NCBI RefSeq assembly: GCF_002097715.1
Contig: NZ_CP020737.1
Location: forward strand, 434,001 to 498,000
DNA: 64,000 nucleotides
Origin: Burkholderia ubonensis subsp. mesacidophila
GTDB taxonomy: Bacteria; Pseudomonadota; Gammaproteobacteria; Burkholderiales; Burkholderiaceae
Direction of reading: 5' to 3'
Below the pieces are notes generated by a model. That model was not told where the DNA came from and ran no database searches. It saw only the letters and a list, made by a program, of their open reading frames with translations. This document shows positions 52,794 to 62,568 of the stretch, piece after piece. How positions within the stretch are numbered: position 1 is the first letter of the stretch; the number at the start of each line of letters is the position of its first letter. Made by a program: the position numbers and the translations under genes.

Positions 52794-52803
52794 CGGGGAT
52801 GAA

Positions 52804-53094
52804 ATGACTGGGCCGCACATCGACCTTGGAAAAATATCCGGAAAACTGGGTAGGAAGCGCGGCGTCTGGGTCAATCAACGCTACGAGACTGGCGGCGAGC
52901 CTGCGACCAGGGAGTGTTTTATCAAGAAGGTCGATAACCATTTCAAGGTCGGGTTTGACGACTATCTCGACAAGTACGAGGACGCCGTCGATCTGTATTT
53001 CGTCTACTTGCGGGCCGATTTTTCGGAATTGAGCCGAGCGGTCGAGTTCGTCGTGCGTGAAGGGTTCGCCGGCGTCGACGATTTGACGAGGTGA
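52804..53094 (+). CDS. Hypothetical protein, possible orphan immunity protein
   Basis: This 96-residue protein begins MTGPHIDLGKISGKLGRKRG at an ATG with GGGGATGA upstream; an ATG at 52786 overlapping the SMI1 gene is the alternative. The rest has FKVGFDDYLDKYEDAVDLYF and ends GFAGVDDLTR. It is small, acidic and cytoplasmic, like many immunity proteins, and follows the SMI1-like gene immediately. No family recognised. Confidence 0.55.
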   Translation: MTGPHIDLGKISGKLGRKRGVWVNQRYETGGEPATRECFIKKVDNHFKVGFDDYLDKYEDAVDLYFVYLRADFSELSRAVEFVVREGFAGVDDLTR

Positions 53095-53266
53095 GCGGAG
53101 ACGCCGTTCGATACTGCCGCATCTGCGGCAGCCCGCCGACCCGCCATGAATCTGGTCTGACCAGTCAGGCCTTAAGATCCCCCGGCAGCGGTCGTTAAAC
53201 ATGACGTTGCCCGCCGGTTCGGCGACCCATTCCACATCAAGCGGCATAGGGGAGATCGACGTCATC

Positions 53267-55096
53267 ATGCTGTCATCGATTCGCACACGGATACTCGCGA
53301 CTTGCGTCGCCATCGTGGTCACGGCGCTGGCCGCCACGGGCGGCCTGATCTATTACGTCGTGAAGCATCACAACGACGAGACAATCGACCAGAACCACAA
53401 GTCGATCCTCACCGGGCACGCGCTCGCGATCGACGAGTGGGTCGCGAGCCGGGGCAGGGAAACCCAGGCGCTGGCGGACACGATCGCGATCGGCGAAGGC
53501 GATCCGCTGCCGGCGCTGAAGCTGCTCGGCAAGTCGGGCGGCTTCGAGGTGCTGACGCTCGGCCTGCCGGACAAGACGGCCTTCTCGAACGTCCCGCTCG
53601 CACCCGGCTACGATCCGACCGCGCGCCCCTGGTACAAGCAGGCGGTCGACGCCGGCCATCTGGTCGCGACGGCGCTTTACCGCGACGCCACGACCGGCAA
53701 GCCGGCCTTCGCCTTCGCGGTGCCCATCGTGCGCGACGGCGCCGTCAAGGGCGTCATGGCCGCAAGCCTCTTCATGCAGAGCGTGAGCGCCATCGTGACC
53801 GCCGTGCACCCGACACCGTCGAGCTTTGCGTTCCTGGTGGACAAGAGCGGACGCGTGATCGCCGCGCCGAAAACCGATCTGATCATGAAGCCGGCGACCG
53901 AACTGTCGCCGGCGCTGGATGCCGAGCACCTCGACGCGCTGAAGGCGGCGTCCGCGCCCGTGGCTCTGGACATCGACGGTGCGACCAAGCTGCTGCGCGC
54001 CCAGCCGATCGCCGGCACGGACTGGTCCCTCGTGCTCGCGCTCGACAAATCGGACGTGACGACCGGCATGCGCGCCGTGGCGACGACGACGCTCGCCGCA
54101 ATCCTGATCGTCGCCATCATCGCGGCGGCGCTCGTCGGCGCGCTGACGAACGCGGCCTTCAAGCGCATCCTGCTGGTGCGCGACGCACTCACCGATGTCG
54201 CGAGCGGCAGCGGCGATCTGACGAAACGCCTGCCCGCCGGCGGCGAAGACGAAGCCGCGCAGATCGCGCATGCGTTCAACCTGTTCGCCGAAAAAATCAG
54301 CACGATCCTGCTGCAGATTCGCGGGTTCAGCGAATCCGTCAACGTGGCGAGCGCCGAGATCGCGCAAGGCAACCAGGATCTCTCGAGCCGTACCGAGCAT
54401 GCCGCCTCGAGCCTTCAGGAGACGGCCGCCGCCCTCGAGGAAATCGCCGGCACGGCCCGCAACTCGGCCGATGCGGTGACCCAGGTGAGCAGGCTGGCGG
54501 AATCGGCGTCGGACGTCGCGATGCGCGGCGGTGCGGTCGTCGGCGAGGTCGTCTCGACGATGCACGACATCACGCAAGCGTCGACGGAGATCGCCAACAT
54601 CATCGGCGTGATCGACGGTATTGCGTTCCAGACCAACATCCTCGCACTCAATGCGGCGGTCGAAGCCGCGCGCGCGAACGAGCACGGCCGCGGCTTCGCC
54701 GTCGTGGCGGGCGAGGTGCGCGCGCTCGCGCAGCGCAGCGCGCAAGCGGCCAAGGAAATCAAGCAGCTGATCCACTCGTCGGTCGAGAAGATCGAGGGCG
54801 GCTCCGGCCTCGTGCAGACGGCCGGCGCGACGATGGACGAAATCGTCGAGGGCGTGCGCAACATCACGAGCGTGATTGCCGAAATCACGGTCGCGGCAAC
54901 GGAGCAGAGCACGGGGCTCGCGCAGGTGAATCAGGCGGTTTCGCAGCTCGACAACGCGACGCAGCAGAACGCGGCGCTCGTCGAGCAGTCGGCGGCCGCC
55001 GCGACGCTCTTGCGCGAGCAAGCAGGCAAGCTTGCGGAGACGGTCGGCGCGTTCAAGCTGGCGGAAGGTCGCATGTCGACGCAGCAGCCTGGGTGA
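53267..55096 (+). CDS. Methyl-accepting chemotaxis protein with Cache sensor
   Basis: This 609-residue chemoreceptor has a first membrane helix ([20 protein letters not shown]), a periplasmic dCache-like sensor (about 40-270; [20 protein letters not shown] is the typical double-Cache block), a second membrane helix ([18 protein letters not shown], about 283-300), HAMP (about 305-358), and the signalling hairpin with [20 protein letters not shown], then [20 protein letters not shown] (about residues 450-490). Cache sensors often bind amino acids or small acids. No other chemotaxis gene is adjacent. The Met at 53267 is chosen because it starts the signal-anchor; the open frame upstream has no homology pattern. 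Confidence 0.9.
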   Translation: MLSSIRTRILATCVAIVVTALAATGGLIYYVVKHHNDETIDQNHKSILTGHALAIDEWVASRGRETQALADTIAIGEGDPLPALKLLGKSGGFEVLTLGLPDKTAFSNVPLAPGYDPTARPWYKQAVDAGHLVATALYRDATTGKPAFAFAVPIVRDGAVKGVMAASLFMQSVSAIVTAVHPTPSSFAFLVDKSGRVIAAPKTDLIMKPATELSPALDAEHLDALKAASAPVALDIDGATKLLRAQPIAGTDWSLVLALDKSDVTTGMRAVATTTLAAILIVAIIAAALVGALTNAAFKRILLVRDALTDVASGSGDLTKRLPAGGEDEAAQIAHAFNLFAEKISTILLQIRGFSESVNVASAEIAQGNQDLSSRTEHAASSLQETAAALEEIAGTARNSADAVTQVSRLAESASDVAMRGGAVVGEVVSTMHDITQASTEIANIIGVIDGIAFQTNILALNAAVEAARANEHGRGFAVVAGEVRALAQRSAQAAKEIKQLIHSSVEKIEGGSGLVQTAGATMDEIVEGVRNITSVIAEITVAATEQSTGLAQVNQAVSQLDNATQQNAALVEQSAAAATLLREQAGKLAETVGAFKLAEGRMSTQQPG

Positions 55097-55249
55097 CGGG
55101 CGTGACGTCGGGCGCCGCAAATTGCCGGATTCGATCGTCTCGCGCATTCATACCGTCCGTCGCCGCATGCCGCGATTCATTGGCATAATCACGGCCCGCC
55201 GCGACGCTCCGCGGCCTGATCGATCCTTTGGCCTATTTCTGCGGCAACG

Positions 55250-55573
55250 ATGCTTACCTCGACATCACCGGCGACCGAAGTCTCGCTGAAACGTATTCTG
55301 GAACAGCCCGGCGACTTCTCCGGCCGACTTTACCTGCCCCCGACGCCGTGGACGCTGGACACCGTCGGCGCGTTCGCGCCCGACTCGACGGACCCGGACG
55401 AGGACACGGTGCCCGACATCGCAAGGCAACCGGGCTGGCGCATCACGCTCGACAGCGCGACGATCGAGGACATCGTGATCAACGCGCACGAGCAGGTGGA
55501 CGATCCGGGCATCCTGCAATTGCTCGAAGCATTCGTGTACTACGTCGAGAACGACGCGTTCATTCTGTTCTGA
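55250..55573 (+). CDS. Small conserved protein (DUF7716-like)
   Basis: This 107-residue protein contains RILEQPGDFSGRLYLPPTPW and ends LLEAFVYYVENDAFILF. Short acidic proteins of this kind (DUF7716-like) occur next to polymorphic-toxin loci and may be immunity proteins, but the assignment is by general pattern only. The next gene, in the same direction, begins 20 bp later. Confidence 0.55.
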   Translation: MLTSTSPATEVSLKRILEQPGDFSGRLYLPPTPWTLDTVGAFAPDSTDPDEDTVPDIARQPGWRITLDSATIEDIVINAHEQVDDPGILQLLEAFVYYVENDAFILF

Positions 55574-55593
55574 GGCAGGCATCCTGACCGACC

Positions 55594-55971
55594 GTGCACC
55601 CGAGCAAGCTCGACAACATCCTGAAGCTCGACACGCATGCGCGAGTCGACTACTTCGTCCGCAAGGTCGCGGACTTCGAGGTGGTGTGGGGCCTGTTCGA
55701 TGAAGGGTGGGCGTGCGCGCGGCATGGTGGCGCAACGGTGATGCCGTTCTGGCCGGAGGCGGCGTTCGCCGGCCGGTGTGCGGAAGGCGCGTGGTCCGGT
55801 TTCCGGCCGAGCGCGATTGCGCTGGCGGATTTCCTGTCGCGCTGGCTGCCGGGCATGGCGCGCGACGGCCGCCTCTGCGCGGTGTTTCCCGTCCCCGGGC
55901 AAGCCGGGCCGCCGATGCAGCCGCCGGACCTGCTGGAGCGGATCGCGCGGGAAGCGCGGCAATACGAATGA
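55594..55971 (+). CDS. DUF2750 family protein
   Basis: This 125-residue protein starts at a GTG, 20 bp after the previous gene. The core THARVDYFVRKVADFEVVWG, then LFDEGWACARHGGATVMPFW with PEAAFA, matches DUF2750, a family of small proteins with unknown function that are frequent next to toxin or immunity genes. The later segment (ALADFLSRWLPGMARDGRL) fits the helical end. It probably forms a two-gene unit with 55250-55573. Confidence 0.75.
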   Translation: MHPSKLDNILKLDTHARVDYFVRKVADFEVVWGLFDEGWACARHGGATVMPFWPEAAFAGRCAEGAWSGFRPSAIALADFLSRWLPGMARDGRLCAVFPVPGQAGPPMQPPDLLERIAREARQYE

Positions 55972-56026
55972 GCGGCGAACGAAGCGCCCCCGCGAGCAAC
56001 CCCGTCCACGCCGCCTCGTGCGCCGC

Positions 56027-56806
56027 TTACGGCAGCGAGATCGTCAGATTCGCCGATTCCGGCCCGACCTTGATGACCTGCGAATACGGCGCGAGCGCCT
56101 GCAGCGTCTTGTCCTTGAGATACGTGTTGAGCCCGAGATACGCGAGCAGCGCGACGAGCCCGAACACCGCGCCGATCGCCCATACCGGCACCTCGCGCTT
56201 TAGCCGGTGCGCGATCTGGTCCGGCAGCGGCCAGTGCGGCGCGAACGGCGCGCGCTTGCCCTTCATGTGCGCGATCTCGTCGCCGATGCGCGCGGTCAGG
56301 TATGCGAGCTTCTCCGGCCCTTCGATCAGGTACTTGCCCTGGAACCCGAGCAGCAGGCACATGTGGAACACCTCGAGCGACTGCAGCCGCGCCGCGCCCT
56401 TTGCGCGGCAATCCTCGAGATACTGGAAGAACTTCTCGCCCGCGAGCTGCTCGCCGAACAGCGCGAGCTGCAGCGGCCGGCGCTCCCAGTCCGGGCGGAT
56501 CTTGTACTGCGACGACAGCACCGTCTCGTCGACCGCCGCGCAGAACGCGAACTTCGCGCTGTACACGTCCTCGGCCGAGATGTTCAGCTTCTTCGCGCCG
56601 CGCTCGTAGTCGGCGAGGAATTCCTGGATGCGCGTGCTGAACTCGCTCGCGCTCTCCGGCTCGCGGCCGTTCTTGAGCAGGAACAGCATGTAGAAGCCGT
56701 CGTACAGCAGGTCGAGCAGCGAGCGCGCCTGGAACGAGGCATCCGTCGACGCGGGGGCAAGGGGAGTCGGCGCGTTGTCGCCGAACAGGGAAGGCGCGTA
56801 GCTCAT
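56027..56806 (-). CDS. tssL: TssL, T6SS inner-membrane protein (DotU/IcmH family)
   Basis: This 259-residue protein has a cytoplasmic DotU-like helical domain (residues about 25-205: SLLDLLYDGFYMLFLLKNGR, FCAAVDETVLSSQYKIRPDW) and a single C-terminal membrane helix (VWAIGAVFGLVALLAYLGL, about 214-232). There is no OmpA-type peptidoglycan-binding domain, so another protein must anchor the complex to the wall. TssL forms the TssJLM membrane complex. Its ATG overlaps the tssK stop by four bases. Confidence 0.93.
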   Translation of the reverse strand: MSYAPSLFGDNAPTPLAPASTDASFQARSLLDLLYDGFYMLFLLKNGREPESASEFSTRIQEFLADYERGAKKLNISAEDVYSAKFAFCAAVDETVLSSQYKIRPDWERRPLQLALFGEQLAGEKFFQYLEDCRAKGAARLQSLEVFHMCLLLGFQGKYLIEGPEKLAYLTARIGDEIAHMKGKRAPFAPHWPLPDQIAHRLKREVPVWAIGAVFGLVALLAYLGLNTYLKDKTLQALAPYSQVIKVGPESANLTISLP

Positions 56807-58149
56807 GATGTGACCGCGATCAGTTCGAACTTCAGGTCATTGATGCCAGTCGGCGCGTAGATCATCGCGGACTGGGCCTGCAGCATGCGCTCGTACAGCG
56901 GGCCGCGCGCATCGAGCGCGAAGTAGCATGCGCCCGGGCGGACCGGAATCGCGGGCGGCACCTGCGGCGTGTACGCGAGGCGCACGCCGGGCATGGCCGA
57001 CAGCACGAGCTTGTCGACGTCGTCGGGCGCGCCGACCTTGAAGCGGGCCGGCACGGCCTCGACGAGCTCGACGCTCGGCAGGTCCGCGGATACCGCGAGG
57101 TAGAACGCGGTCTTCTCGTCGATCTTGCCGGAATCGAGCCGGCCGAGATGGAACGACGGGCGCACCTCGTCGAGCGTGATCGCGAAGTAGCGCGTCGAGA
57201 TCACGGTGTCGAGCAGCTCGCGCAGGATCAGGTCGAGACGCGCGAAGCCCGGGCCCGGATCGTCGTGGCGGTACGCGGGCAGGTCGGCGAGCGTGTAGCC
57301 CTTCGAGAACGTCATCAGCTGGCCGGCGAGGCGCAGCAGTTCCTGGAACAGCCGCTCCGGATGCAGCGCGGCATGCTGGTGCAGGTGCGCGAGCGTCGCG
57401 AACGCGGCGTTCGCGGTGTGCAGCAGCCAGAACGACGCGATGTCGCCCGAGCGGAATTCGATGATGTTCTTCGACGGCTCGCGGTGAAAGCCATACAGCG
57501 CATTCACCTTCGCCTGCAGCGCGTCGATCAGCTGGCGCAGCCGCTGGTGCAGGATCGGCGACGCCTCGATCGCGAGGCACGGCGGCACGAAGCTGTCGTC
57601 GATCTCGAAGCCGGACGTCGCGGTGCGGCGCACGCGCACGAGCGGAACCGACAGCAGCTGGTCGCGCGGCTCGCTGTGCGCGATCAGCTTGACCTGCGTC
57701 TTCAGGAACGTGACGTCGGCCTCGGCCGCGTCGGTGAAGTTGTCGGCGACGCTCGTCTGCTCGCTGACGAAGCGCGTCGTGAAGCCGGTCGCCGGATCGT
57801 CGTTGTAGTTCGCGCCGTTCTCGCGCAGCGGGTGCAGCGCGAGGTAGAACACGAACTCGTTGATGCCCTCCGGCAGCGTGTCGAGCGCGACCGGCGGCGC
57901 CAGGTCGTCCGCCTGCGGCGCCGCGTACAGCGCGCCGTCCGGAAACACGAGCGACAGCTCGGCCAGGCGCAGCACGTTGCTGCCGAGCGCGTCGCGGTCG
58001 ACGCGCACCGTGCGCACGCCCCAGTTGTACGGCTGGATCGCCTGGATGGATTCGAACAGGCGCGCCTCATGGTACGCATCCTGTCGCTGGAAGTGTTGAG
58101 GCCGAAGGAACAGCCCCTCTCCCCATAGCACCTTGGCCGAATAACTCAT
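56803..58149 (-). CDS. tssK: TssK, T6SS baseplate-membrane connector
   Basis: This 448-residue protein begins with the TssK signature KVLWGEGLFLRPQHFQRQDA (residues 5-24), then a shoulder domain, a helical middle (LIDALQAKVNALYGFHREPS) and a C-terminal head (YFAITLDEVRPSFHLG, then FKVGAPDDVDKLVLSAMPGV) that binds TssL and TssM. It links the baseplate to the membrane complex. Order with tssJ upstream and tssL downstream is that of Burkholderia T6SS-1. Confidence 0.95.
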   Translation of the reverse strand: MSYSAKVLWGEGLFLRPQHFQRQDAYHEARLFESIQAIQPYNWGVRTVRVDRDALGSNVLRLAELSLVFPDGALYAAPQADDLAPPVALDTLPEGINEFVFYLALHPLRENGANYNDDPATGFTTRFVSEQTSVADNFTDAAEADVTFLKTQVKLIAHSEPRDQLLSVPLVRVRRTATSGFEIDDSFVPPCLAIEASPILHQRLRQLIDALQAKVNALYGFHREPSKNIIEFRSGDIASFWLLHTANAAFATLAHLHQHAALHPERLFQELLRLAGQLMTFSKGYTLADLPAYRHDDPGPGFARLDLILRELLDTVISTRYFAITLDEVRPSFHLGRLDSGKIDEKTAFYLAVSADLPSVELVEAVPARFKVGAPDDVDKLVLSAMPGVRLAYTPQVPPAIPVRPGACYFALDARGPLYERMLQAQSAMIYAPTGINDLKFELIAVTS

Positions 58150-58251
58150 GTCAAACCCGGTTAATGTCGTGATGCGAAGTAATCGATTTGCTCGCGCCCG
58201 AATTAAATCGCCAATTGTTAACTCTTGTTAATTGACATTCATGCGTCATGC

Positions 58252-58863
58252 TTAACCGCAGCTGACCGACGAAAGCATATTGAGCGGTTGCGAGGGCGCA
58301 CCTTGTTGCGGCGCGATGACGGTGCCGCCGGTGACGGTCATCGCGCAATTATGCAGGCCGATGATTATGCCGGATTTCTCCGACTTCGCCGGATCGAATG
58401 TCAGTTTCCAGCGCTGCAGCGCCGGGTCGCGGAACAGCGCGACGATACCGAACGCCTGCGCTTCGCGCGACACCTTTTCGGTCGCCGTATAGCGCTGGCC
58501 CGGAATCAGCGTGATTTCGCGCACGTTCAGCAAGTCCGCGCCCAATGCGGCCTTTTCCTTGTTCGGATCGGTAAAACTGTCGAACGGCGCCTGCTGGAAC
58601 GAGGTCGGGTCCTTCAGCGCATAGAGGCGCACGACGAGCGCGAGCGGCTTGTTGTCGTTCGCGGCGTTCAGGTTCGGCGCAGCGGCGAGCGTGAGGCCGA
58701 GGTTGCGCGGCGGCTTCTGCGAATCGGGCAGTTCGGGCTTGCCGACGCCGGCGGCCTGCATCACCGCGCTCGCGGCCGAGCCGATCAGCGGGGCGGCCAC
58801 GCATCCGGCCAGAAGTGCGCAGGCGGCCAGCGGCAGCGCATAGCGAATCATGAGCGATTTCAT
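58252..58863 (-). CDS. tssJ: TssJ, T6SS outer-membrane lipoprotein
   Basis: This 203-residue lipoprotein has a signal MIRYALPLAACALLAGC with the lipid-bearing Cys at residue 21. The mature part has the TssJ beta-sandwich pattern: LGLTLAAAPNLNAANDNKPL, then LALVVRLYALKDPTSFQQAP with a Phe-rich loop, and LNVREITLIPGQRYTATEKV. TssJ anchors the TssJLM complex in the outer membrane. A 102-bp gap precedes tssK. Confidence 0.92.
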   Translation of the reverse strand: MKSLMIRYALPLAACALLAGCVAAPLIGSAASAVMQAAGVGKPELPDSQKPPRNLGLTLAAAPNLNAANDNKPLALVVRLYALKDPTSFQQAPFDSFTDPNKEKAALGADLLNVREITLIPGQRYTATEKVSREAQAFGIVALFRDPALQRWKLTFDPAKSEKSGIIIGLHNCAMTVTGGTVIAPQQGAPSQPLNMLSSVSCG

Positions 58864-59238
58864 CGTTGTTTCCGGCTTGCCGCCTTTTACTCCCTGTCAA
58901 AACTACCAGTCATTGCCGCATCCGTCGGAATGGCCGGATTTTCATCGTTCAGCTATTAAGCAAGGCACGCATCCGTCGCGGTGGTGGTCGGCAAATTTTT
59001 CCGTATTCCGGATCGCGCGTTGCATCGCGAGTAAAACTTGCGCATCCGATCCCGAGCGCCTCCATCCACTCTGACGCGCGACGTCATGTGAGGGGCAGCG
59101 CGCGGATTTATAAGGAATTACCTTGCACGCGGCGATTGAATTATGAAAAATTGATCGGTACTATACCCGCGCGCTTCTCGCAAAGCAAAAGAACCAGATT
59201 CTCAACGATTTAAAACTCACGCGCCGGTGGATATAACG
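58864..59238. other. Divergent promoter region between tssJKL and the tssBC operon
   Basis: No gene is seen. The 375-bp region is AT-richer near 59125-59220 (TTGAATTATGAAAAATTGAT) and must hold promoters for both T6SS operons. I cannot pick a definite sigma-54 or sigma-70 element. Confidence 0.55.
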
Positions 59239-59877
59239 ATGAAAGACCGTCTCTTCGCAAAACTTTCTGGGGTCGTGGTGGCTTGCGGCGTGATCGCCGG
59301 CTGTGCAAGCACGCCCACGCCGCCGAGCGCCGAGGTGTTCAACAAGTCGCTGGCCGACGCGGACGCCGTTGCGAAGGCAGGCGACCAGGACCGCGCGCTG
59401 GGCCTGTACCAGGCGCTGGCGAAGGCGGACCCGACGCGCGAGGAGCCGTGGTCGCGCATCGCGCAGATCCAGTTCGCGCAGAACCATTACGGCCAGGCGA
59501 TCGTCGCCGCGCAGGAAGCGCTGGAGCGCGACAAGACCGACCGCCAGGCGAAGAGCGTGCTGGCCGTCGCCGGCCTGCGGATCGCGACGCAATCGCTCGG
59601 CGAGCTGCGCCAGGATTCGTCGCTCGCGGGCGACGCGAAGTCGGACGCGCAGCAACTCGCCAAGCAACTGCGCGACACGCTCGGCGAATCCTCGCTGTTC
59701 CCGCCGGAGCAGCGCACCGGGAAGGTGCGGCAGACGCGCCGCACGGTTCATCGGGCGAAGGGGGCGGCCGCGCCGGCCGCCGAAGCCGCGGCGCCGACCG
59801 CGCCGGCCGCGAACGCGGCAGCACCCGCCACCGCGCCGCAGAAGGGCGGGGCGGACCCGTTCAGCGCGCTGCGCTGA
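59239..59877 (+). CDS. T6SS-associated TPR lipoprotein
   Basis: This 212-residue lipoprotein has a signal LSGVVVACGVIAGCAS (lipobox IAGC). One or two TPR-like repeats follow (about 45-110: ADAVAKAGDQDRALGLYQAL, QNHYGQAIVAAQEALERDKT). The tail is rich in Ala and Pro. In Burkholderia T6SS-1 a gene for such an accessory lipoprotein always precedes tssB; it is thought to help assembly or to bridge the membrane complex and peptidoglycan, a function that TssL here lacks. It lies 43 bp upstream of tssB. Confidence 0.85.
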   Translation: MKDRLFAKLSGVVVACGVIAGCASTPTPPSAEVFNKSLADADAVAKAGDQDRALGLYQALAKADPTREEPWSRIAQIQFAQNHYGQAIVAAQEALERDKTDRQAKSVLAVAGLRIATQSLGELRQDSSLAGDAKSDAQQLAKQLRDTLGESSLFPPEQRTGKVRQTRRTVHRAKGAAAPAAEAAAPTAPAANAAAPATAPQKGGADPFSALR

Positions 59878-59920
59878 TCGGCACGACAACCACATGACAA
59901 TCTGAACCTGGGAGCCGTCG

Positions 59921-60448
59921 ATGGCCAAGAACGAGAGCATTCAGAAGCGCCTGCAGAAAATACGGCCGCCGCGCGTCCAGCTGACCTACGAGGTCGAGAA
60001 GGGCGACGCGATCGAGGTGAAGGAACTGCCGTTCGTCGTCGGGGTGGTCGGCGATCTGGCGGGCCAGTCGGAAGTCGAGCAGCCGAAGCTGCGCGACCGC
60101 AAGTTCGTCAACATCGATCGCGACAACTTCGACGACGTGATGAAGGCGATCGAGCCGCGCGCCGTGTTCCAGGTGGAAAACCGCCTGAGCGAAGGCGGCG
60201 GCAAGTTCGCGGTCGACCTGAAGTTCCGCGCGCTGTCGGATTTCAATCCGGACGACGTGGTCCAGCAGGTCGAGCCGCTGCGCCGCCTGCTCGAGGCGCG
60301 CTCGAAGCTCGCCGACCTGCGCAACAAGCTCGCCGGCAACGACAAGCTCGAGGACCTGCTCTCCGAGGTGCTGCAGAACACGCAGCAGCTCCAGGAGCTC
60401 GCCAAGGGCACCGAGGGTGGCAAAGACGGCGACAAAGACGGCGAATGA
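59921..60448 (+). CDS. tssB: TssB, small contractile sheath subunit
   Basis: This 175-residue protein has the TssB/VipA pattern: SIQKRLQKIRPPRVQLTYEV, then LPFVVGVVGDLAGQSEVEQP and FVNIDRDNFDDVMKAIEPRA. The C-terminal helices (LRNKLAGNDKLEDLLSEVLQ) bind TssC; an acidic Gly/Asp-rich tail ends the protein. TssB and TssC form the tail sheath whose contraction drives the Hcp tube. The length is normal for the family. Confidence 0.96.
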   Translation: MAKNESIQKRLQKIRPPRVQLTYEVEKGDAIEVKELPFVVGVVGDLAGQSEVEQPKLRDRKFVNIDRDNFDDVMKAIEPRAVFQVENRLSEGGGKFAVDLKFRALSDFNPDDVVQQVEPLRRLLEARSKLADLRNKLAGNDKLEDLLSEVLQNTQQLQELAKGTEGGKDGDKDGE

Positions 60449-60463
60449 CGACGGGGTGTTGAG

Positions 60464-61954
60464 ATGAACCAGCAAACGGCTGCGGCCCAGACGAGCGGCG
60501 CGGAATACGCCGCCGGGACTTCGCTGCTCGACGAGATCGTCGAGAAGAGCAAGGTCGCGAAATCCGATTCCGAGCATGCCCGCGCGAAGGACCTGATCGG
60601 CGAACTCGTGCACCAGGTGCTCGACGGCACGGTGATCGTGTCGGACAACCTGTCGGCGACGATCGACGCGCGCGTCGCGGAGCTCGACAGCCTGATTTCC
60701 GCGCAGCTTTCGGCGGTGATGCACGCACCGGAATTCCAGCGCCTCGAAGGCACGTGGCGCGGCCTCGACTACCTGGTCAAGGAAAGCAATACGGGCCAGA
60801 CGATCAAGATCAAGGCGCTGCACGCGCCGAAGCGCGAGCTCGTGCGCGACTTCAAGAGCGCGTCCGAGTTCGACCAGAGCGCGCTGTTCAAGAAGGTCTA
60901 CGAAGAGGAGTTCGGCACGTTCGGCGGCTCGCCGTTCGGCACGCTGATCGGCGACTACGAGATCTCCCGCCAGCCGGAAGACATGTACTTCATCGAGCAG
61001 ATGTCGCACGTCGCGGCGGCCGCGCACGCGCCGTTCATCGCGTCGGCGGCGCCGGAGCTGCTCGGCCTCGAAACGTTCTCCGACCTCGGCAAGCCGCGCG
61101 ATCTCGGCAAGGTGTTCGACACGGTCGAATACACGAAGTGGAAGTCGTTCCGCGATTCCGAGGATTCGCGCTACGTCGGCCTGACGCTGCCGCGCTTCCT
61201 CGGCCGCCTGCCGTTCAATCCGAAGGACGGCCAGATCGCCGAGAGCTTCAACTTCGTCGAGGACGTCGACGGCACGGACCACGACAAGTACCTGTGGTGC
61301 AACGCGGCATGGGCATTCGCCGCGCGCCTGACGGCGGCATTCGACGACTTCGGCTGGTGCGCGGCGATCCGCGGCGTCGAAGGCGGCGGCCTCGTCCAGG
61401 ACCTGCCGACCCACACGTTCAAAACCGACGACGGCGAGGTCGCGCTGAAGTGCCCGACCGAGATCGCGATCACCGACCGCCGCGAGAAGGAGCTGAGCGA
61501 CCTCGGCTTCATCCCGCTCGTCCATTGCAAGAATTCCGACTACGCCGCGTTCTTCGCCGCGCAATCGGTGCAGAAGCCCAAGAAATACAGCACCGACAGC
61601 GCCAACGCGAACGCCGTCCTGTCCGCCCAGCTTCAGTACATCTTCTCGGTATCGCGCGTCGCGCACTACCTGAAGGCGATGATGCGGGACAAGATCGGCA
61701 GCTTCGCATCCGCGCAGAACGTCGAGACGTTCCTCAACCGGTGGATTTCGCAATACGTCCTGCTCGACGACAACGCGACGCAGGAACAGAAGGCGCAATT
61801 CCCGCTGCGCGAGGCATCCGTACAAGTGTCAGAGATTCCGGGCAAGCCGGGCTCGTATCGTTCGGTCGCGTTCCTGCGCCCGCACTTCCAGCTCGACGAA
61901 CTCTCGATTTCTCTGCGGCTTGTCGCTGATCTGCCCAAACCGGCAAATTCATAA
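60464..61954 (+). CDS. tssC: TssC, large contractile sheath subunit
   Basis: This 496-residue protein shows the TssC/VipB blocks LEGTWRGLDYLVKESNTGQT, EEFGTFGGSPFGTLIGDYEI, then FLGRLPFNPKDGQIAESFNF and KIGSFASAQNVETFLNRWIS near the C-terminus. It interlocks with TssB to build the contractile sheath, and its C-terminal strand is the ClpV-accessible part. It starts 15 bp after tssB. Confidence 0.96.
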   Translation: MNQQTAAAQTSGAEYAAGTSLLDEIVEKSKVAKSDSEHARAKDLIGELVHQVLDGTVIVSDNLSATIDARVAELDSLISAQLSAVMHAPEFQRLEGTWRGLDYLVKESNTGQTIKIKALHAPKRELVRDFKSASEFDQSALFKKVYEEEFGTFGGSPFGTLIGDYEISRQPEDMYFIEQMSHVAAAAHAPFIASAAPELLGLETFSDLGKPRDLGKVFDTVEYTKWKSFRDSEDSRYVGLTLPRFLGRLPFNPKDGQIAESFNFVEDVDGTDHDKYLWCNAAWAFAARLTAAFDDFGWCAAIRGVEGGGLVQDLPTHTFKTDDGEVALKCPTEIAITDRREKELSDLGFIPLVHCKNSDYAAFFAAQSVQKPKKYSTDSANANAVLSAQLQYIFSVSRVAHYLKAMMRDKIGSFASAQNVETFLNRWISQYVLLDDNATQEQKAQFPLREASVQVSEIPGKPGSYRSVAFLRPHFQLDELSISLRLVADLPKPANS

Positions 61955-62022
61955 GCGAAGAATCGCCCGGGCGGGCCGCCTGGGTAGGACGTTAAAACCA
62001 CCTCTTTGGGGAGTCGAAGGCC

Positions 62023-62526
62023 ATGTTAGACATGTATCTGAAGTTCGGTAATCCGGCCATCAAGGGCGAGTCTGCGGACAAAGACCATGATGCCTGGATC
62101 GAACTGAAATCCTGGGACCATTCCATCATCCAGCCGCGCTCGGCGACCGCGTCGACGGCCGGCGGCCATACGTCGGAGCGTTGCGAGCACGGCGACATGG
62201 TGTTCACGAAGGAAATCGATTCGTCGAGCCCGCTGCTGTACCAGCACGCGTCGGGCGGCACGACGTTCGATGAAGTCACGATCGACTTCATGCGTTCGGA
62301 CGGTGAAGGCCAGCGCGTCAAGTACCTCGAGGTCAAGCTGAAGTACGTGATCATCTCGAGCGTCACGCCGAGCGTGCAGAAGGAAGGCCTGCCGCACGAG
62401 ACCTTCTCGCTGAAGTACGCTGCCGTGCAGTGGAAGCAGACGCAGCAGAAGATCGGCGGCAACCAGGGCGGCAACACGCAGGGCGCCTGGAGCCTGACGA
62501 AGAACGACAAGACCTACGCGGTCTAA
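62023..62526 (+). CDS. hcp: Hcp (TssD), T6SS tube protein
   Basis: This 167-residue protein starts MLDMYLKFGNPAIKGESADK and contains WIELKSWDHSIIQPRSATAS, then DEVTIDFMRSDGEGQRVKYL and ISSVTPSVQKEGLPHETFSL, the Hcp1 pattern of Burkholderia. Hcp hexamers stack into the expelled tube and can carry small effectors. A GGGGAGTCGAAGG ribosome site is optimal. A terminator-like hairpin directly follows the gene, suiting its need for far higher output than the genes behind it. Confidence 0.96.
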   Translation: MLDMYLKFGNPAIKGESADKDHDAWIELKSWDHSIIQPRSATASTAGGHTSERCEHGDMVFTKEIDSSSPLLYQHASGGTTFDEVTIDFMRSDGEGQRVKYLEVKLKYVIISSVTPSVQKEGLPHETFSLKYAAVQWKQTQQKIGGNQGGNTQGAWSLTKNDKTYAV

Positions 62527-62535
62527 GGTCGGTTG

Positions 62536-62568
62536 CGGCAACGGGGCGTCGCGTCCCGTTGCCGTTTT
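62536..62568 (+). terminator. Hairpin with short T-run between hcp and tssE (attenuator-like)
   Basis: A 10-bp perfect stem (62536-62545 with 62555-62564) is followed by four T. It lies 10 bp after the hcp stop and 20 bp before tssE in the same direction. It could partly terminate transcription or protect the hcp mRNA end. Confidence 0.75.
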
